Shown: positions 35,182 through 45,831 of the stretch, one piece after another
How the letters are laid out: every line of letters begins with the position of its first letter
How positions within the stretch are numbered: position 1 is the first letter of the stretch
Notes under the pieces: generated by a model
Seen by the model: only the letters and a program-made list of their open reading frames with translations
Told to the model about the DNA's origin: nothing
Databases searched by the model: none
Made by a program: the position numbers and the translations under genes
Origin: Candidatus Viadribacter manganicus
GTDB lineage: Bacteria; Pseudomonadota; Alphaproteobacteria; Caulobacterales; Aquidulcibacteraceae
Assembly (NCBI RefSeq): GCF_001679665.1
Contig: NZ_CP013244.1
Coordinates: forward strand, 2,798,980 to 2,862,979
DNA: 64,000 nt
Direction of reading: 5' to 3'

Positions 35182-35810
35182 ACCTCGATCGATCGCGCCT
35201 CGCTCTCCGCGAACGCGCGAAGTCGATCGTGATAGGCGCTGACTTTTTCCGGCCATTCGATCTCCATCATCGAAAGCAGACCGTGCAGATCGTAGGGGCC
35301 GAGTGAGGTCTTGAAGTCTGCGTACGCATCTTGAAAGCCGCGCCAAGCCTCTGCGCCCGCATCGCTTTTCACAACAATGAAGCTGCTTTCGCGAATGATT
35401 AGGTGGAGATTGTCGGCGCCGGGAGGCGTGTCCACGCGCCACGGCGGAAAGCGCCGGCTCTCACCGGCGTGATAGAGGCAGATAGCGTTCCCCGCTGGAT
35501 CGCGTAGCCATGCCTCGCGCCAAAGCCAGGTTTGCATCTTCGGGGCGTCGGTGAAGCTAACGCCTGCCGCCTCGAGGCGCGCTACTTCGCTATCGAGGCC
35601 AGCGTCAGAGAGTTCGAAATAGAGGTGCGGTGCGTTTTCCCAAGGAATGGCGCCGTCGACGAGGTGCAGCGAAAACGTTGCCTCACCCTTTGGGAGCTCA
35701 AAGCGCGCATAGTGCGGACTCTTGACGATGAGCCTCAGCCCCAAGAGCTGGTAGAATGCGATCGAGGCATCGAGATCACTTGCCGGCGCGGTGACTTGGT
35801 TCAGACGCAT
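35178..35810 (-). CDS. VOC-family (glyoxalase/bleomycin-resistance-like) protein
   Basis: The 210-residue protein begins with a typical VOC module (NQVTAPASDLDASIAFYQLLGLRL) that ends near WLRDPAGNAICLYHAG at about 115. The C-terminal 90 residues, with a Trp-rich helical stretch (EAWRGFQDAYADF), are an extension I do not recognise. VOC proteins bind a metal and a small ligand. The gene diverges from the DUF1203 gene. Confidence 0.82.
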   Translation of the reverse strand: MRLNQVTAPASDLDASIAFYQLLGLRLIVKSPHYARFELPKGEATFSLHLVDGAIPWENAPHLYFELSDAGLDSEVARLEAAGVSFTDAPKMQTWLWREAWLRDPAGNAICLYHAGESRRFPPWRVDTPPGADNLHLIIRESSFIVVKSDAGAEAWRGFQDAYADFKTSLGPYDLHGLLSMMEIEWPEKVSAYHDRLRAFAESEARSIEV

Positions 35811-35877
35811 GTTCGCACGCTAGCATAAGGTCCGAATACGGCCAGCGCAGTGCCGCGATTTGAACCACATTCGGGGC

Positions 35878-36342
35878 ATGACATTTCAAATCACTGGACT
35901 CGATCCCGCGCCGTTCGCGCATCTTCACGCTCTCAGCGACGAGCAGCTGACCCTTGGCGGCATGCAGCGCGTGCGTGTCACCCAAAAGCACGCAGCGCCA
36001 TGCCGAATTTCATTGGATGACGCCGAAGTCGGTGAAGCGGTGATCCTACTAAACTACACGCACCAAGGCGGCGACACGCCCTACCATCAGCAGGGGCCCA
36101 TCTTCATTCGCGACGCAAACGATCGCTTTGCGGCGCGCGACGCGATCCCACCCGCCCTGACGCGCCGCACGCTCTCGCTTCGCGGCTTCGACGCCAATCA
36201 CATGATGATCGAGGCTGAGCTTTCAGAGGGAACAGAGGCGCCAGCGCTCATCGAGCGGTTCTTCCAGAATGAGCGCGTCGCCTACATTCACGCGCATTAT
36301 GCTCGCCGTGGCTGCTTCGCGGCCCTGATAGAGCGTGCATAG
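35878..36342 (+). CDS. DUF1203 family protein
   Basis: The 154-residue protein matches the DUF1203 pattern: an N-terminal FQITGLDPAPFAHLHALSD, a VTQKHAAPCRISLDDAEVGE core, NYTHQGGDTPYHQQGPIFIRD, and a final AYIHAHYARRGCFAA. The His, Cys and Arg residues are strongly conserved, which hints at a metal or cofactor, but no activity is known. The ATG at 35878 was chosen over a TTG six codons upstream. Confidence 0.83.
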   Translation: MTFQITGLDPAPFAHLHALSDEQLTLGGMQRVRVTQKHAAPCRISLDDAEVGEAVILLNYTHQGGDTPYHQQGPIFIRDANDRFAARDAIPPALTRRTLSLRGFDANHMMIEAELSEGTEAPALIERFFQNERVAYIHAHYARRGCFAALIERA

Positions 36343-36458
36343 AAGGCCGCTTGTGCTGCAAGCGCGAAGGGTAGAACCTTCCGCGCGGACACCGTTGCCA
36401 TCTGGCCTGTCGGCGCTTCTACTGGCGCCAACAAAGGAGCAACGGGAGGTCGCGGCCT

Positions 36459-38198
36459 ATGCACGATCTAGTCATCCGCAACGGGACCATTGTCGACGGT
36501 TCTGGCGCATCGCGTTTCGTCGCCGACATCGCCGTGGACGGCGGCCTGATCACCGCGATCGGCCCCAATATCGGCAAGGGCAAAGAAGAGATCGACGCGG
36601 CCGGAAAGATCGTGTCGCCCGGCTGGGTCGACATTCACACGCACTATGACGGGCAAGCCACCTGGGATCAGGAAATGGCGCCGTCGTCCTGGCATGGCGT
36701 CACCACCGTCGTGATGGGAAATTGCGGCGTTGGGTTTGCGCCGGCCAAGCCTGACAAGCACGATTGGCTCATTGGCCTCATGGAAGGCGTTGAGGACATT
36801 CCTGGCACAGCACTCGCTGAAGGCATGACGTGGAACTGGGAAACGTTCCCGGAATATCTCGATGAACTTGAGCGGCTGCCGCGCACGGTCGACGTCGGCA
36901 CGCACGTTCCACACGGCGCTGTCCGCGCCTACGTAATGGGCGAGCGCGGCGCGCGCAACGAAGATCCAACCGAGACCGATATCGCGCAAATGTCGAAAGT
37001 GGTCGAAGAGGGACTGCGCGCTGGTGCGCTTGGGTTCTCAACATCGCGCACGATTTTGCACCGGTCGGTCGATCGAGAACTCGTCCCCGGCACGACGGCG
37101 ACAAAGGAAGAGTTGCTCGGCATCGGCCGCGCCATGGGGCGAACAGGATACGGCGTTTTCGAAATGGCTTCTGATCTGAAGCGTGAGTGGAACGAATTCG
37201 AATGGATGGGTGAGCTTTCGCGAGAAACAGGATTGCCGGTGACGTTCGCGGCGCTTCAATCCATCGCCAAGGAATTGCCGCTTCCAGAACAGATCAGCGA
37301 GATGCGGGCGCAAAATGCCAAGGGCGCCAATATCGTTGCGCAGATTGCATTGCGTGGAAACGGTATTGTCATGGCCTGGCAGGGCACGGTGCACCCGTTC
37401 CGTTTCCGCCCAGCGTGGCTCGAGATCATCGATAAACCCTGGCCTGAGCAGCTGGCGCATTTGAAAGATCCAGCCTTCAAGCAGCGCATGATTAGCGAAG
37501 ATAACATCTTCCCAGAAAGCGATCTCATCGGCTTGATGATGATCATCGCCGGCGGCTGGACGCTGCAATATGAAATGGGTCCTGCGTTCAATTATGAGCC
37601 GACGCAGGATGAAACCATAGCGGCCCGCGCCGCCGCTGCTGGCGTTTCACCCGTCGAGTACGCGTATGACCTCTTGATGACGGATGACGGGCGCGGGTTC
37701 GTCTATTTCCCGATCCTCAACTATGCCGATGGAAACTTGAACTTCCTTGAAGAGCTACAGGCAGCGGATGATTGCGTGAACTCGCTGTCCGATGGCGGCG
37801 CCCATTGCGGTACGATTTGCGATGCGGCGTCACCGACGTTCATGCTTCAGCACTGGGTGCGCGATCGCGACGGCAAACGCATCACGCTTGAGCACGCCGT
37901 AAAGCGCCAGTCGCGCGATACGGCGGTGCTCTATGGTCTTTCTGATCGGGGGCTCATTGCGCCTGGCATGTTGGCTGACATCAACATCATCGATTTTGAC
38001 AACCTAAAGCTCGGCAAACCTTGGCTGGCGTTCGATCTTCCTGCTGGCGGCAAACGTCTGCTGCAGAAGGCCGATGGCTATGTCGCGACCATCAAGTCGG
38101 GAAAGGTGACGTTCCGAGACGGCGAATACCTCGGCGTGCACCCGGGCAAACTCATTCGCGGCCCACAGGCGGCGCCGACTGCGCTCGCCGCGGAATAG
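36459..38198 (+). CDS. N-acyl-D-amino-acid deacylase family amidohydrolase
   Basis: The 579-residue protein belongs to the D-aminoacylase group of metal-dependent amidohydrolases. The metal site starts with [13 protein letters not shown] at about 58-70, and GNCGVGFAP holds the Cys that bridges the metal in D-aminoacylase. The C-terminus closes the small beta domain ([19 protein letters not shown]). It releases D-amino acids from N-acyl derivatives, or acts on related amides. It is followed after 11 bases by the dipeptidase-like gene, so both likely serve the breakdown of D-amino-acid-containing peptides. Confidence 0.88.
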   Translation: MHDLVIRNGTIVDGSGASRFVADIAVDGGLITAIGPNIGKGKEEIDAAGKIVSPGWVDIHTHYDGQATWDQEMAPSSWHGVTTVVMGNCGVGFAPAKPDKHDWLIGLMEGVEDIPGTALAEGMTWNWETFPEYLDELERLPRTVDVGTHVPHGAVRAYVMGERGARNEDPTETDIAQMSKVVEEGLRAGALGFSTSRTILHRSVDRELVPGTTATKEELLGIGRAMGRTGYGVFEMASDLKREWNEFEWMGELSRETGLPVTFAALQSIAKELPLPEQISEMRAQNAKGANIVAQIALRGNGIVMAWQGTVHPFRFRPAWLEIIDKPWPEQLAHLKDPAFKQRMISEDNIFPESDLIGLMMIIAGGWTLQYEMGPAFNYEPTQDETIAARAAAAGVSPVEYAYDLLMTDDGRGFVYFPILNYADGNLNFLEELQAADDCVNSLSDGGAHCGTICDAASPTFMLQHWVRDRDGKRITLEHAVKRQSRDTAVLYGLSDRGLIAPGMLADINIIDFDNLKLGKPWLAFDLPAGGKRLLQKADGYVATIKSGKVTFRDGEYLGVHPGKLIRGPQAAPTALAAE

Positions 38199-38209
38199 GA
38201 ACGCGACTT

Positions 38210-39352
38210 ATGCATAGCCGGCGTGACGCCTTGGTGATGATGAGTTTGGCGCTTGGTCAAGCTGCGTGCGCGTCGTCGGCGCGAATAGCGTCCAATGCAC
38301 CTTTGCAACCATGGGCGCCATATCGCGACACCATCGCGATCGATGGCGCGGGCGGGCTCATGCTGGGCTTTATCGAACCAGACGATCCATTGGTCGCTGG
38401 AGAGCTGGCTGCCGCACGCGCCTCAGGCCTTACAGGTGTCGTGCTGACGATCGCGCCGCAGGGGCAGTTCTGGTTCGACGACGCCGCGATAGCGCGCACG
38501 CGCGCCAATCTCGAAAAGTGGAACGCGATTATCGCGCGCTATCCGGAACATCTCCTGGCTGTGCGCACGGGTGCGGATCTCACACGAGCGCGCGCGGAGA
38601 ATAAGCTGGGTGTGATCTTCACATGCCAGGGCACAGAGCCGCTTGGCGAAGATGTGGATCGTATCGCGATGTACCGCGAACTCGGCGTGCGGGTGATCCA
38701 ATTGACCCACAACCGGCGCAACATTGTTGGCGATGGATCGATGGAGGCGGGCAATGCCGGCCTCAGCAATTTCGGTCGCCAGGTCGTTGAGCGTTTAAAC
38801 GCCGAGAAGATTGTCGTCGATCTGGCGCACGGCTCGCCGCGCACTATGAGCGAAGGCGTTGCGGCGTCGCGTGAGCCGGTTCTCATCAGCCACACTGGAT
38901 GCTTGGCGTTGGCAAATCACCCACGCAACACCAGTGATGCAACCTTGCGCGCGATGGCGCACCGCGGCGGCGTCGCGGGTATCATTTTTTGGCCCTACCT
39001 CCGCGAAGACACGCAACCGATGGCCATCGACGTTATCCGCCACATTGAGCACGCAGTGAATGTGTGCGGCGAAGATCACGTCGGCATCGGCACTGACGCC
39101 GGCATAGCGCCGATCGAGCGTACGTCGGAATTTGAGACGGATAATCGCGAATGGGTTGCGGACGCGGTTGAAGAGGGCGTGTTCCAGCGCGGAAGACCAG
39201 CTGATCTTTACACGTTCATTCCTGATCTCAACACCGCCGACCGGTTTGCAACGCTCGCCGCCATGCTTTCTCAGCGCGGGCACGCCGACGCCCGGATCGC
39301 AAAGATACTGGGCGGAAACTTTGCGCGGGTGATGAGCGACGTTTGGGGCTGA
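38210..39352 (+). CDS. Membrane dipeptidase (M19) homologue lacking part of the metal site
   Basis: The 380-residue protein follows the renal-dipeptidase fold along its length. It starts with SRRDALVMMSLALGQAAC, a twin-arginine-like lipoprotein signal. His207 (VDLAHGS) and His228 (ISHTGC) of the second metal site remain. The first-site motif normally read as His-x-Asp is here Ala47-Gly-Gly49 (IDGAGGL), and the bridging Glu is Gln140 (FTCQGTE). It may be a binding protein or use one metal only. It is co-encoded with the D-aminoacylase. Confidence in the family is good; activity is open. Confidence 0.82.
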   Translation: MHSRRDALVMMSLALGQAACASSARIASNAPLQPWAPYRDTIAIDGAGGLMLGFIEPDDPLVAGELAAARASGLTGVVLTIAPQGQFWFDDAAIARTRANLEKWNAIIARYPEHLLAVRTGADLTRARAENKLGVIFTCQGTEPLGEDVDRIAMYRELGVRVIQLTHNRRNIVGDGSMEAGNAGLSNFGRQVVERLNAEKIVVDLAHGSPRTMSEGVAASREPVLISHTGCLALANHPRNTSDATLRAMAHRGGVAGIIFWPYLREDTQPMAIDVIRHIEHAVNVCGEDHVGIGTDAGIAPIERTSEFETDNREWVADAVEEGVFQRGRPADLYTFIPDLNTADRFATLAAMLSQRGHADARIAKILGGNFARVMSDVWG

Positions 39353-39404
39353 TTGCCTCAGTAATGCCGCTAGTCGCCGCCTAGTGTGGCTCTGTTGAGT
39401 TTGG

Positions 39405-39887
39405 ATGAGTGAGATGATGTCTCGAGCGAAGTTGGTGTTGCTGGCTGGCTTTTTGCTGGCGGCTTGCGCGAATGCGCCTGCGCCTGAAGCAGCGAATGTT
39501 CGGCAAATCGTCTCGACCACGTCATTCGGCATGTGCGTGGGTTATTGCACGACGCGGCTTGAAATTTCGTCGGGACGCGCCGTGCTCATTCGTGAAGCGC
39601 GCGGCGGCCGCGGCGGACCGCAGAATTTACCCGAGCAGCGTTTGGCAACTGTGCTTACCCCTGACGAATGGGATGCCATCGAGCGGCTAGCCGCAGACAC
39701 GGATCTGAGCGGTTTGCCGGCTGTGATCGGTTGCCCTGATTGCGCAGACGGCGGCGCGGAATCCTTGGTGATTTCCGCCGACAGCGAGCGAAGCGTCTCG
39801 TTTGAGTATGGCGCCGTAATTCCTCAGGCTGCGCCCTTACTGGAGCGCGTGCGCGCACTGCGCGCGCGTCTGACGCCGCAGGAATAG
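39405..39887 (+). CDS. Small lipoprotein of unknown function
   Basis: The 160-residue protein has a lipobox (LLAGFLLAACAN) and a mature part with a Cys-rich start, FGMCVGYCTTRLEIS, then a second pair in IGCPDCADGG. The arrangement of SFGMC..YC followed by LTPDEWDAIERLA recurs in other bacterial small proteins without known function. Two more in-frame ATGs follow the chosen start within five codons. It converges on the TetR gene, with 17 bases between stops. Confidence 0.72.
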   Translation: MSEMMSRAKLVLLAGFLLAACANAPAPEAANVRQIVSTTSFGMCVGYCTTRLEISSGRAVLIREARGGRGGPQNLPEQRLATVLTPDEWDAIERLAADTDLSGLPAVIGCPDCADGGAESLVISADSERSVSFEYGAVIPQAAPLLERVRALRARLTPQE

Positions 39888-39904
39888 CCGCGACCCGCGT
39901 CAGT

Positions 39905-40480
39905 TCACGAGAGGGCGGTCGCGAGCGCTTGCATGGCGCGCGATGCGTTCACATGCGGCGCTGTGGAACGCTGCGCTTTTGAGAGCACAAATGCGCCTTC
40001 CATCGAAGCGAGGAAGGCGGATGCGAAAATACCGGCGTTCTTTTCATTCATCCCACGCGCCTGCGCAGCGTCGGCGATGGCTTGCTCCCACGCGGCGAAG
40101 CAATCTTTGATCGCGACAGCGAGCAGTTTGTCATCGGCGCCGAAACCCGCGGCAATGGCGGCAATCGGACATGAGCCATGAAATTCGCAGGCTTTGGATT
40201 CCTTCGCAGTCGTCTTGAAGACGCTCACGATGAAGGTATCGAGGTCGATGCCGCTCGCGGCTAGTTCACGAAAACGCGCCGCGGTCCGCGTGGCGAAGCC
40301 GTTGATGACTTCGGCGCCAATCTGCTCTTTGCCGCCTGGGAAATGGAAGTACAGCGACCCGCGCGGCGCGCGGGACTTCTCCAGCAACTCGGCGATCCCG
40401 ATGCCTTGATAGCCGCGTTCGCGAAACAAGTTCGACGCCGCGGCCAACATGTCTTCACGAGCCGATGAAACTTTCGCCAT
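39905..40480 (-). CDS. TetR-family transcriptional regulator
   Basis: The 191-residue protein has an N-terminal TetR helix-turn-helix (AASNLFRERGYQGIGIAELLEK, GSLYFHFPGGKEQI) and a C-terminal part of the LmrA/YxaF type with FHGSCPIAAIAAG, which holds a conserved Cys. Two copies of a TAGACCGGTC box lie in the 100 bases before it, so it likely represses itself. The divergent small secreted-protein gene at 40581 shares that region. Confidence 0.88.
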   Translation of the reverse strand: MAKVSSAREDMLAAASNLFRERGYQGIGIAELLEKSRAPRGSLYFHFPGGKEQIGAEVINGFATRTAARFRELAASGIDLDTFIVSVFKTTAKESKACEFHGSCPIAAIAAGFGADDKLLAVAIKDCFAAWEQAIADAAQARGMNEKNAGIFASAFLASMEGAFVLSKAQRSTAPHVNASRAMQALATALS

Positions 40481-40500
40481 GACCCGAAAATAGCACTTGT

Positions 40501-40545
40501 ATGACGACCGGTCTAGTGATATCGAATAAATAGACCGGTCATCAT
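40501..40545. promoter_or_regulatory. Paired TetR-type operators (ACCGGT core)
   Basis: TAGACCGGTCATCAT at 40531-40545 is repeated as its inverse complement, with one base changed, at 40501-40515. Each holds the palindrome GACCGGTC; the centres are 27 bases apart. Both lie between the TetR gene start and the divergent gene at 40581, the usual place for operators of this regulator group. Confidence 0.7.
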
Positions 40546-40580
40546 AATCGGAACCGGGTCCTCACTCCCCGGAGGGTCAA

Positions 40581-40892
40581 ATGAAGAATTTTCTTATGTC
40601 CGCCATGGCGTTAACCGCAGTCCTGGTGCTCCCAGGCGTGGCCTCCGCCGATGACGTCAGCGATCGCAACCAAGCGATCTCGATCTGCCGCGCCGAAGTT
40701 CAGGCCCAGGCAGGCGCTGACGCCACGGTTCGTCTCGACCAGGTCCGCGTTCGCCCGCGCGCCGTTCGCGTCGAGCTCGACCTGTGGCGCAACGGCCAGC
40801 TGCAAAACGTCCGCTGCGAGGTAACGCGTGGCCATGAACTCACCATCGCTGCGATCTCGCCGACCGTCCAAACGGCCTCGCTCGCTCAGTAA
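40581..40892 (+). CDS. Small secreted protein of unknown function
   Basis: The 103-residue protein has a signal peptide to about GVASA and GGAGG ahead of its ATG. The mature part starts DDVSDRNQAISICRAEVQAQ and has two Cys about 40 residues apart (ISICRA, NVRCEV), which could form a disulfide. It is divergent from the TetR gene and its promoter would hold the paired boxes, so it may be TetR-controlled. No family is recognised. Confidence 0.72.
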   Translation: MKNFLMSAMALTAVLVLPGVASADDVSDRNQAISICRAEVQAQAGADATVRLDQVRVRPRAVRVELDLWRNGQLQNVRCEVTRGHELTIAAISPTVQTASLAQ

Positions 40893-40942
40893 GTCCTCCC
40901 CGAACTTAGCGTCCTGCGCCTCCCGCGTGGACGTTCCTGCCT

Positions 40943-40985
40943 GGCGCCCCCATTCCCCATCACTGGGAGAAGGGGGCGCCTTTTC
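40943..40985 (+). terminator. Intrinsic terminator with nested hairpin
   Basis: GGCGCCCCC and GGGGGCGCC form a 9-bp stem, extended inside by TTCCCC/GGGAGAA-type pairing, and are followed by TTTTC. It ends the transcript of the small secreted protein. Confidence 0.85.
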
Positions 40986-41038
40986 TTTGCGCGCGAATGC
41001 GTTTGCGTGAGCTGCCTCGGCGCACGTAAGCACGCGCC

Positions 41039-41638
41039 ATGGAGATCAAGACTCTTTTCGTCACCAAGCTTTATCGCGCCGAACTCGCCGGCGTGGACAA
41101 CGCCGCTTTGCTGAAGAGCTGCCGCGCGATTGCGACGGCCGATAAGGCCGGGCAGCGCTGGAGCAAGGAAAACAATTATCAGGGCTACACCTCGTACGCC
41201 TCGCTCGATGATCTGCCGAAGCGCGATCCTGAGTTTAACGCGCTGAAGCAGGTGTTGGATAAGCACGCCATGGCGTTTGCGCGCGAGCTGCACATGGATC
41301 TCGGCGGCGGCAAGCTGAAGCTCGATAGCCTCTGGATCAACGTGCTGGAACCGAATGGCGTCCACACCGGCCACATTCATCCCCAAAGCGTGCTCTCGGG
41401 AACGTATTACGTCGATGTCCCAGCGGGCGCTTCGGCGCTCAAACTGGAAGATCCGCGCCATGCGATGATGATGGCCGCGCCTGGGCGGCTGAAGGATGCG
41501 CCGGAATCGGAGCGCACGTTCGTCTATGTCACGCCAAAGGCAGGCGATGTGCTGATGTGGGAAAGTTTCGTGCGCCATGAGGTGGCGATGAATACGGCGA
41601 AGAAATCGCGGATCAGCGTGAGCTTCAACTACGCCTGA
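41039..41638 (+). CDS. TIGR02466-type putative 2OG-Fe(II) oxygenase
   Basis: The 199-residue protein shows the pattern of this family: NVLEPNGVHTGHIHPQSVLSG with candidate metal His, then GDVLMWESFVRHEV with the distal His, and a C-terminal Arg in SRISVSFNYA that would hold 2-oxoglutarate. The reaction is unknown; it is presumed to hydroxylate a substrate in the cytoplasm. It stands alone between a terminator and a secreted hydrolase gene. Confidence 0.82.
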   Translation: MEIKTLFVTKLYRAELAGVDNAALLKSCRAIATADKAGQRWSKENNYQGYTSYASLDDLPKRDPEFNALKQVLDKHAMAFARELHMDLGGGKLKLDSLWINVLEPNGVHTGHIHPQSVLSGTYYVDVPAGASALKLEDPRHAMMMAAPGRLKDAPESERTFVYVTPKAGDVLMWESFVRHEVAMNTAKKSRISVSFNYA

Positions 41639-41674
41639 TAAGATTCTAGGCTCCGTGCAAACGGAGCTTTTCAT

Positions 41675-42748
41675 ATGTCTTTCGCCGCAGCTGTGATCGC
41701 ATTGGCTTTGCAGGGCGCGCCGATTAGCGCGCCGCCTCAACAGCAATGGACCCCAGCGGAAGCAGATTTCATCGCGCGTGATTTCGAGTTTCGCTCGAGC
41801 GAGCGGCTGGATGAGGTGCGCATCCATTATCAGACGCTGGGACGTCCCCATCGCGACAGGCGCGGGCAGATCGATAATGCTGTGCTGCTGTTGCACGGCA
41901 CTGGCGGAAGCGGGCGGCAGTTTCTTGCGCCGCAATTTGCCAATGAGTTGTTTGGCCCGGGTCAACCGCTCGATGTCGAGCGTTATTACATCGTCATGCC
42001 GGACAATGTCGGGCACGGCCGTTCATCGAAGCCCTCGGACGGGCTGCACATGCGGTTTCCCCGTTATGACTATGACGACATGGTCGCGCTGCAGCATCGG
42101 CTTTTGACGGAAGGTCTGCACGTGCGGCGCGCGCGGCTCATTCTCGGCACTTCGATGGGCTGCATGCATGCGTTCGTATGGGGCGAGAGCCATCCGGATT
42201 TTGCGCGGGCCTTGATGCCGCTGGCGTGCGAGCCGATCGAAATCGCGGGGCTGAACCGGATGTGGCGCCAGCTCATCATCGACGGCATTCAAAGCGATCC
42301 GGCGTGGAACGGCGGCGAATATTCCGCTCAACCCGCGCAAGGTCTACGGACGGCAGCATCGATCCTGCAAATCGCCGGCGCTGCACCGCTCTATTTTCAA
42401 GAGCAATGGCCAACGCGCGATGCGGCGACGGCGGAAATTCGCGGCCGCGTCGAGCGCGCCATCGCCGGGCTCGATGCGAACGACGTGATCTATCAGTTCG
42501 AAAGCTCGCGAAATTACAATCCATGGCCCAATCTTGAGCGTGTCACCGCACCAGTGACATGGATCAACAGCGCCGACGATTTCATAAACCCGCGCAACTT
42601 TGCCTATCCGCAAGAGGTGCTGGCGCGCATGGGCGCGAATGCGCGGTTCAGATTGGTGGAAGAAACCTCGGTAACGCGCGGGCACGGCACACACACCTGG
42701 GCCGTGAATTGGAGGCAAGATCTGGTGGATCTGCTGGCGCGGAGCTAG
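41675..42748 (+). CDS. Secreted alpha/beta hydrolase, homoserine-acetyltransferase-like
   Basis: The 357-residue protein has a short signal-like N-terminus and the MetX-type alpha/beta fold: LLLHGTGGSGRQFLAPQF at the oxyanion strand, the nucleophile elbow GTSMGCMHAF, WINSADDFINP with the Asp, and a C-terminal His in RGHGTHTWA. MetX enzymes acetylate homoserine, but the export signal argues for a hydrolase. The substrate is unknown. Its stop interlocks with the convergent gene in CTAG. Confidence 0.82.
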   Translation: MSFAAAVIALALQGAPISAPPQQQWTPAEADFIARDFEFRSSERLDEVRIHYQTLGRPHRDRRGQIDNAVLLLHGTGGSGRQFLAPQFANELFGPGQPLDVERYYIVMPDNVGHGRSSKPSDGLHMRFPRYDYDDMVALQHRLLTEGLHVRRARLILGTSMGCMHAFVWGESHPDFARALMPLACEPIEIAGLNRMWRQLIIDGIQSDPAWNGGEYSAQPAQGLRTAASILQIAGAAPLYFQEQWPTRDAATAEIRGRVERAIAGLDANDVIYQFESSRNYNPWPNLERVTAPVTWINSADDFINPRNFAYPQEVLARMGANARFRLVEETSVTRGHGTHTWAVNWRQDLVDLLARS

Positions 42749-43224
42749 TGTTGTGCTGGCGCGTGCGGATCGTAAGACGAGACGTGGTTCAGCGCGATCA
42801 CCCAGTGGCCATCAATCTTACGCATAAGGCGCGTGTTGATGCCTTGTTGCGCGCGTTCGGGCCGTTCAAGCTGATAGTGACTGACGAGCATTGCAGAGTC
42901 CGGCCCAAGCATCTCGACGCTGATATCGTAGAAATGTAGTTGCCCGCGCCGCTCGGGTGCGCCGCCATAGTCGCGCACGTAATGATCGAGCGTGCCTTGC
43001 CACCCATCCTGAATGCGCCCGCCTGACACGAACACGACGCCGGGATTTTCAAACCCCGCCATATAGCCCTCGAAGTCGCCGCCATTCCACGCGGCTTCCA
43101 TGGTGGCGATCAGCGCGCGGATTTCGGCTTCATCTTGCGAGACGTTGACCTGCGCCGCCTGCGTTTGCGCGCAACCGGAGAGTGGCGCGAGAGGCAAAAC
43201 TAGGGCGGTGAAAAGTGCGCGCAT
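42745..43224 (-). CDS. SnoaL/NTF2-like (DUF4440-type) lipoprotein
   Basis: The 159-residue protein starts with a lipobox-like sequence (LAPLSGCAQ) and continues as a single NTF2-like cone: DEAEIRALIATMEAAWNGGDFEGYMAGF, FVSGGRIQDGWQGTLDHYV, and a final HWVIALNHVSSY. Such domains bind small ligands or serve as enzymes. It is eight bases downstream of the toxin-like gene on the same strand. Confidence 0.8.
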   Translation of the reverse strand: MRALFTALVLPLAPLSGCAQTQAAQVNVSQDEAEIRALIATMEAAWNGGDFEGYMAGFENPGVVFVSGGRIQDGWQGTLDHYVRDYGGAPERRGQLHFYDISVEMLGPDSAMLVSHYQLERPERAQQGINTRLMRKIDGHWVIALNHVSSYDPHAPAQH

Positions 43225-43231
43225 GAGTGCC

Positions 43232-43519
43232 TCATCTAGCGGCGGCTTTGAAGACTATGCATAAGCGCGTCACCACCACCACCGGGCCGGTCGCGAAGCG
43301 ATAGCGCACAATGTATGCGGACTTGCCTAAATTGATGATCAGCTCGCGGAAGCCACGCCTGCGTTCTACGCCTTTGAGCGGTTGCTCCGCGAGTGACGGA
43401 ATCCGGCCGGTGATGAGGTCGAACATGCGCAGCGCTGCTTTGGGGTTGTGGCGGTTCAGGGAGCGTTCGAAGTGGAACATGTCGCGCCGTGCGCCAGGGC
43501 GCAGCCCCAAGCGCCTCAT
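43232..43519 (-). CDS. RelE/ParE-like toxin of a degenerate toxin-antitoxin module
   Basis: The 95-residue protein fits a ParE-type ribosome- or gyrase-targeting toxin: RPGARRDMFHFERSLNRHN, then AALRMFDLITGRIPSLAEQPLKG, RGFRELIINLGKSAYIVRY, and VVVTRLCIVF in the last strand. The antitoxin-like sequence upstream runs in the same reading frame straight into it, without a stop between, and is itself broken by a TAA. The ATG at 43519 is the first Met; the true start is uncertain. Activity is unproven. Confidence 0.6.
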   Translation of the reverse strand: MRRLGLRPGARRDMFHFERSLNRHNPKAALRMFDLITGRIPSLAEQPLKGVERRRGFRELIINLGKSAYIVRYRFATGPVVVVTRLCIVFKAAAR

Positions 43520-43717
43520 TTGCGCGGCGCGGGCTTCGAGGCGGGCGCGGATTTCGGCGAAGACTTTCTTGGCCGGGATGTTAGCGCCAGATTATGCCTC
43601 AGCTACGCCCCGCTCAGCGCGTGCGCGATCGATCTGCCATTCCCAGTAATCGGCGTCATTGCGAGTTTGCCGAGCCGCCCGTTGCAAAAATTGCGCAGGA
43701 CGTTTTCGTCTTCCACC
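43520..43717 (-). pseudogene. Antitoxin remnant (PaaA2/stability-determinant-like) with in-frame stop
   Basis: Reading the minus strand gives PAQFLQRAARQTRNDADY, then WEWQIDRARAERGVAEA, a TAA at 43592-43594, then SGANIPAKKVFAEIRARLEAR, all in the toxin's frame. The part after the stop resembles the C-terminal helix of antitoxins that precede ParE toxins. No ATG opens the frame; it begins within the end of rpoD. A single nonsense change in an antitoxin, or a fused pair, would both explain this. Confidence 0.45.
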
Positions 43718-43718
43718 T

Positions 43719-45803
<2,085 letters not shown>

Positions 45804-45831
45804 TTATCAATTCCGAAATAGTCATCAAACC

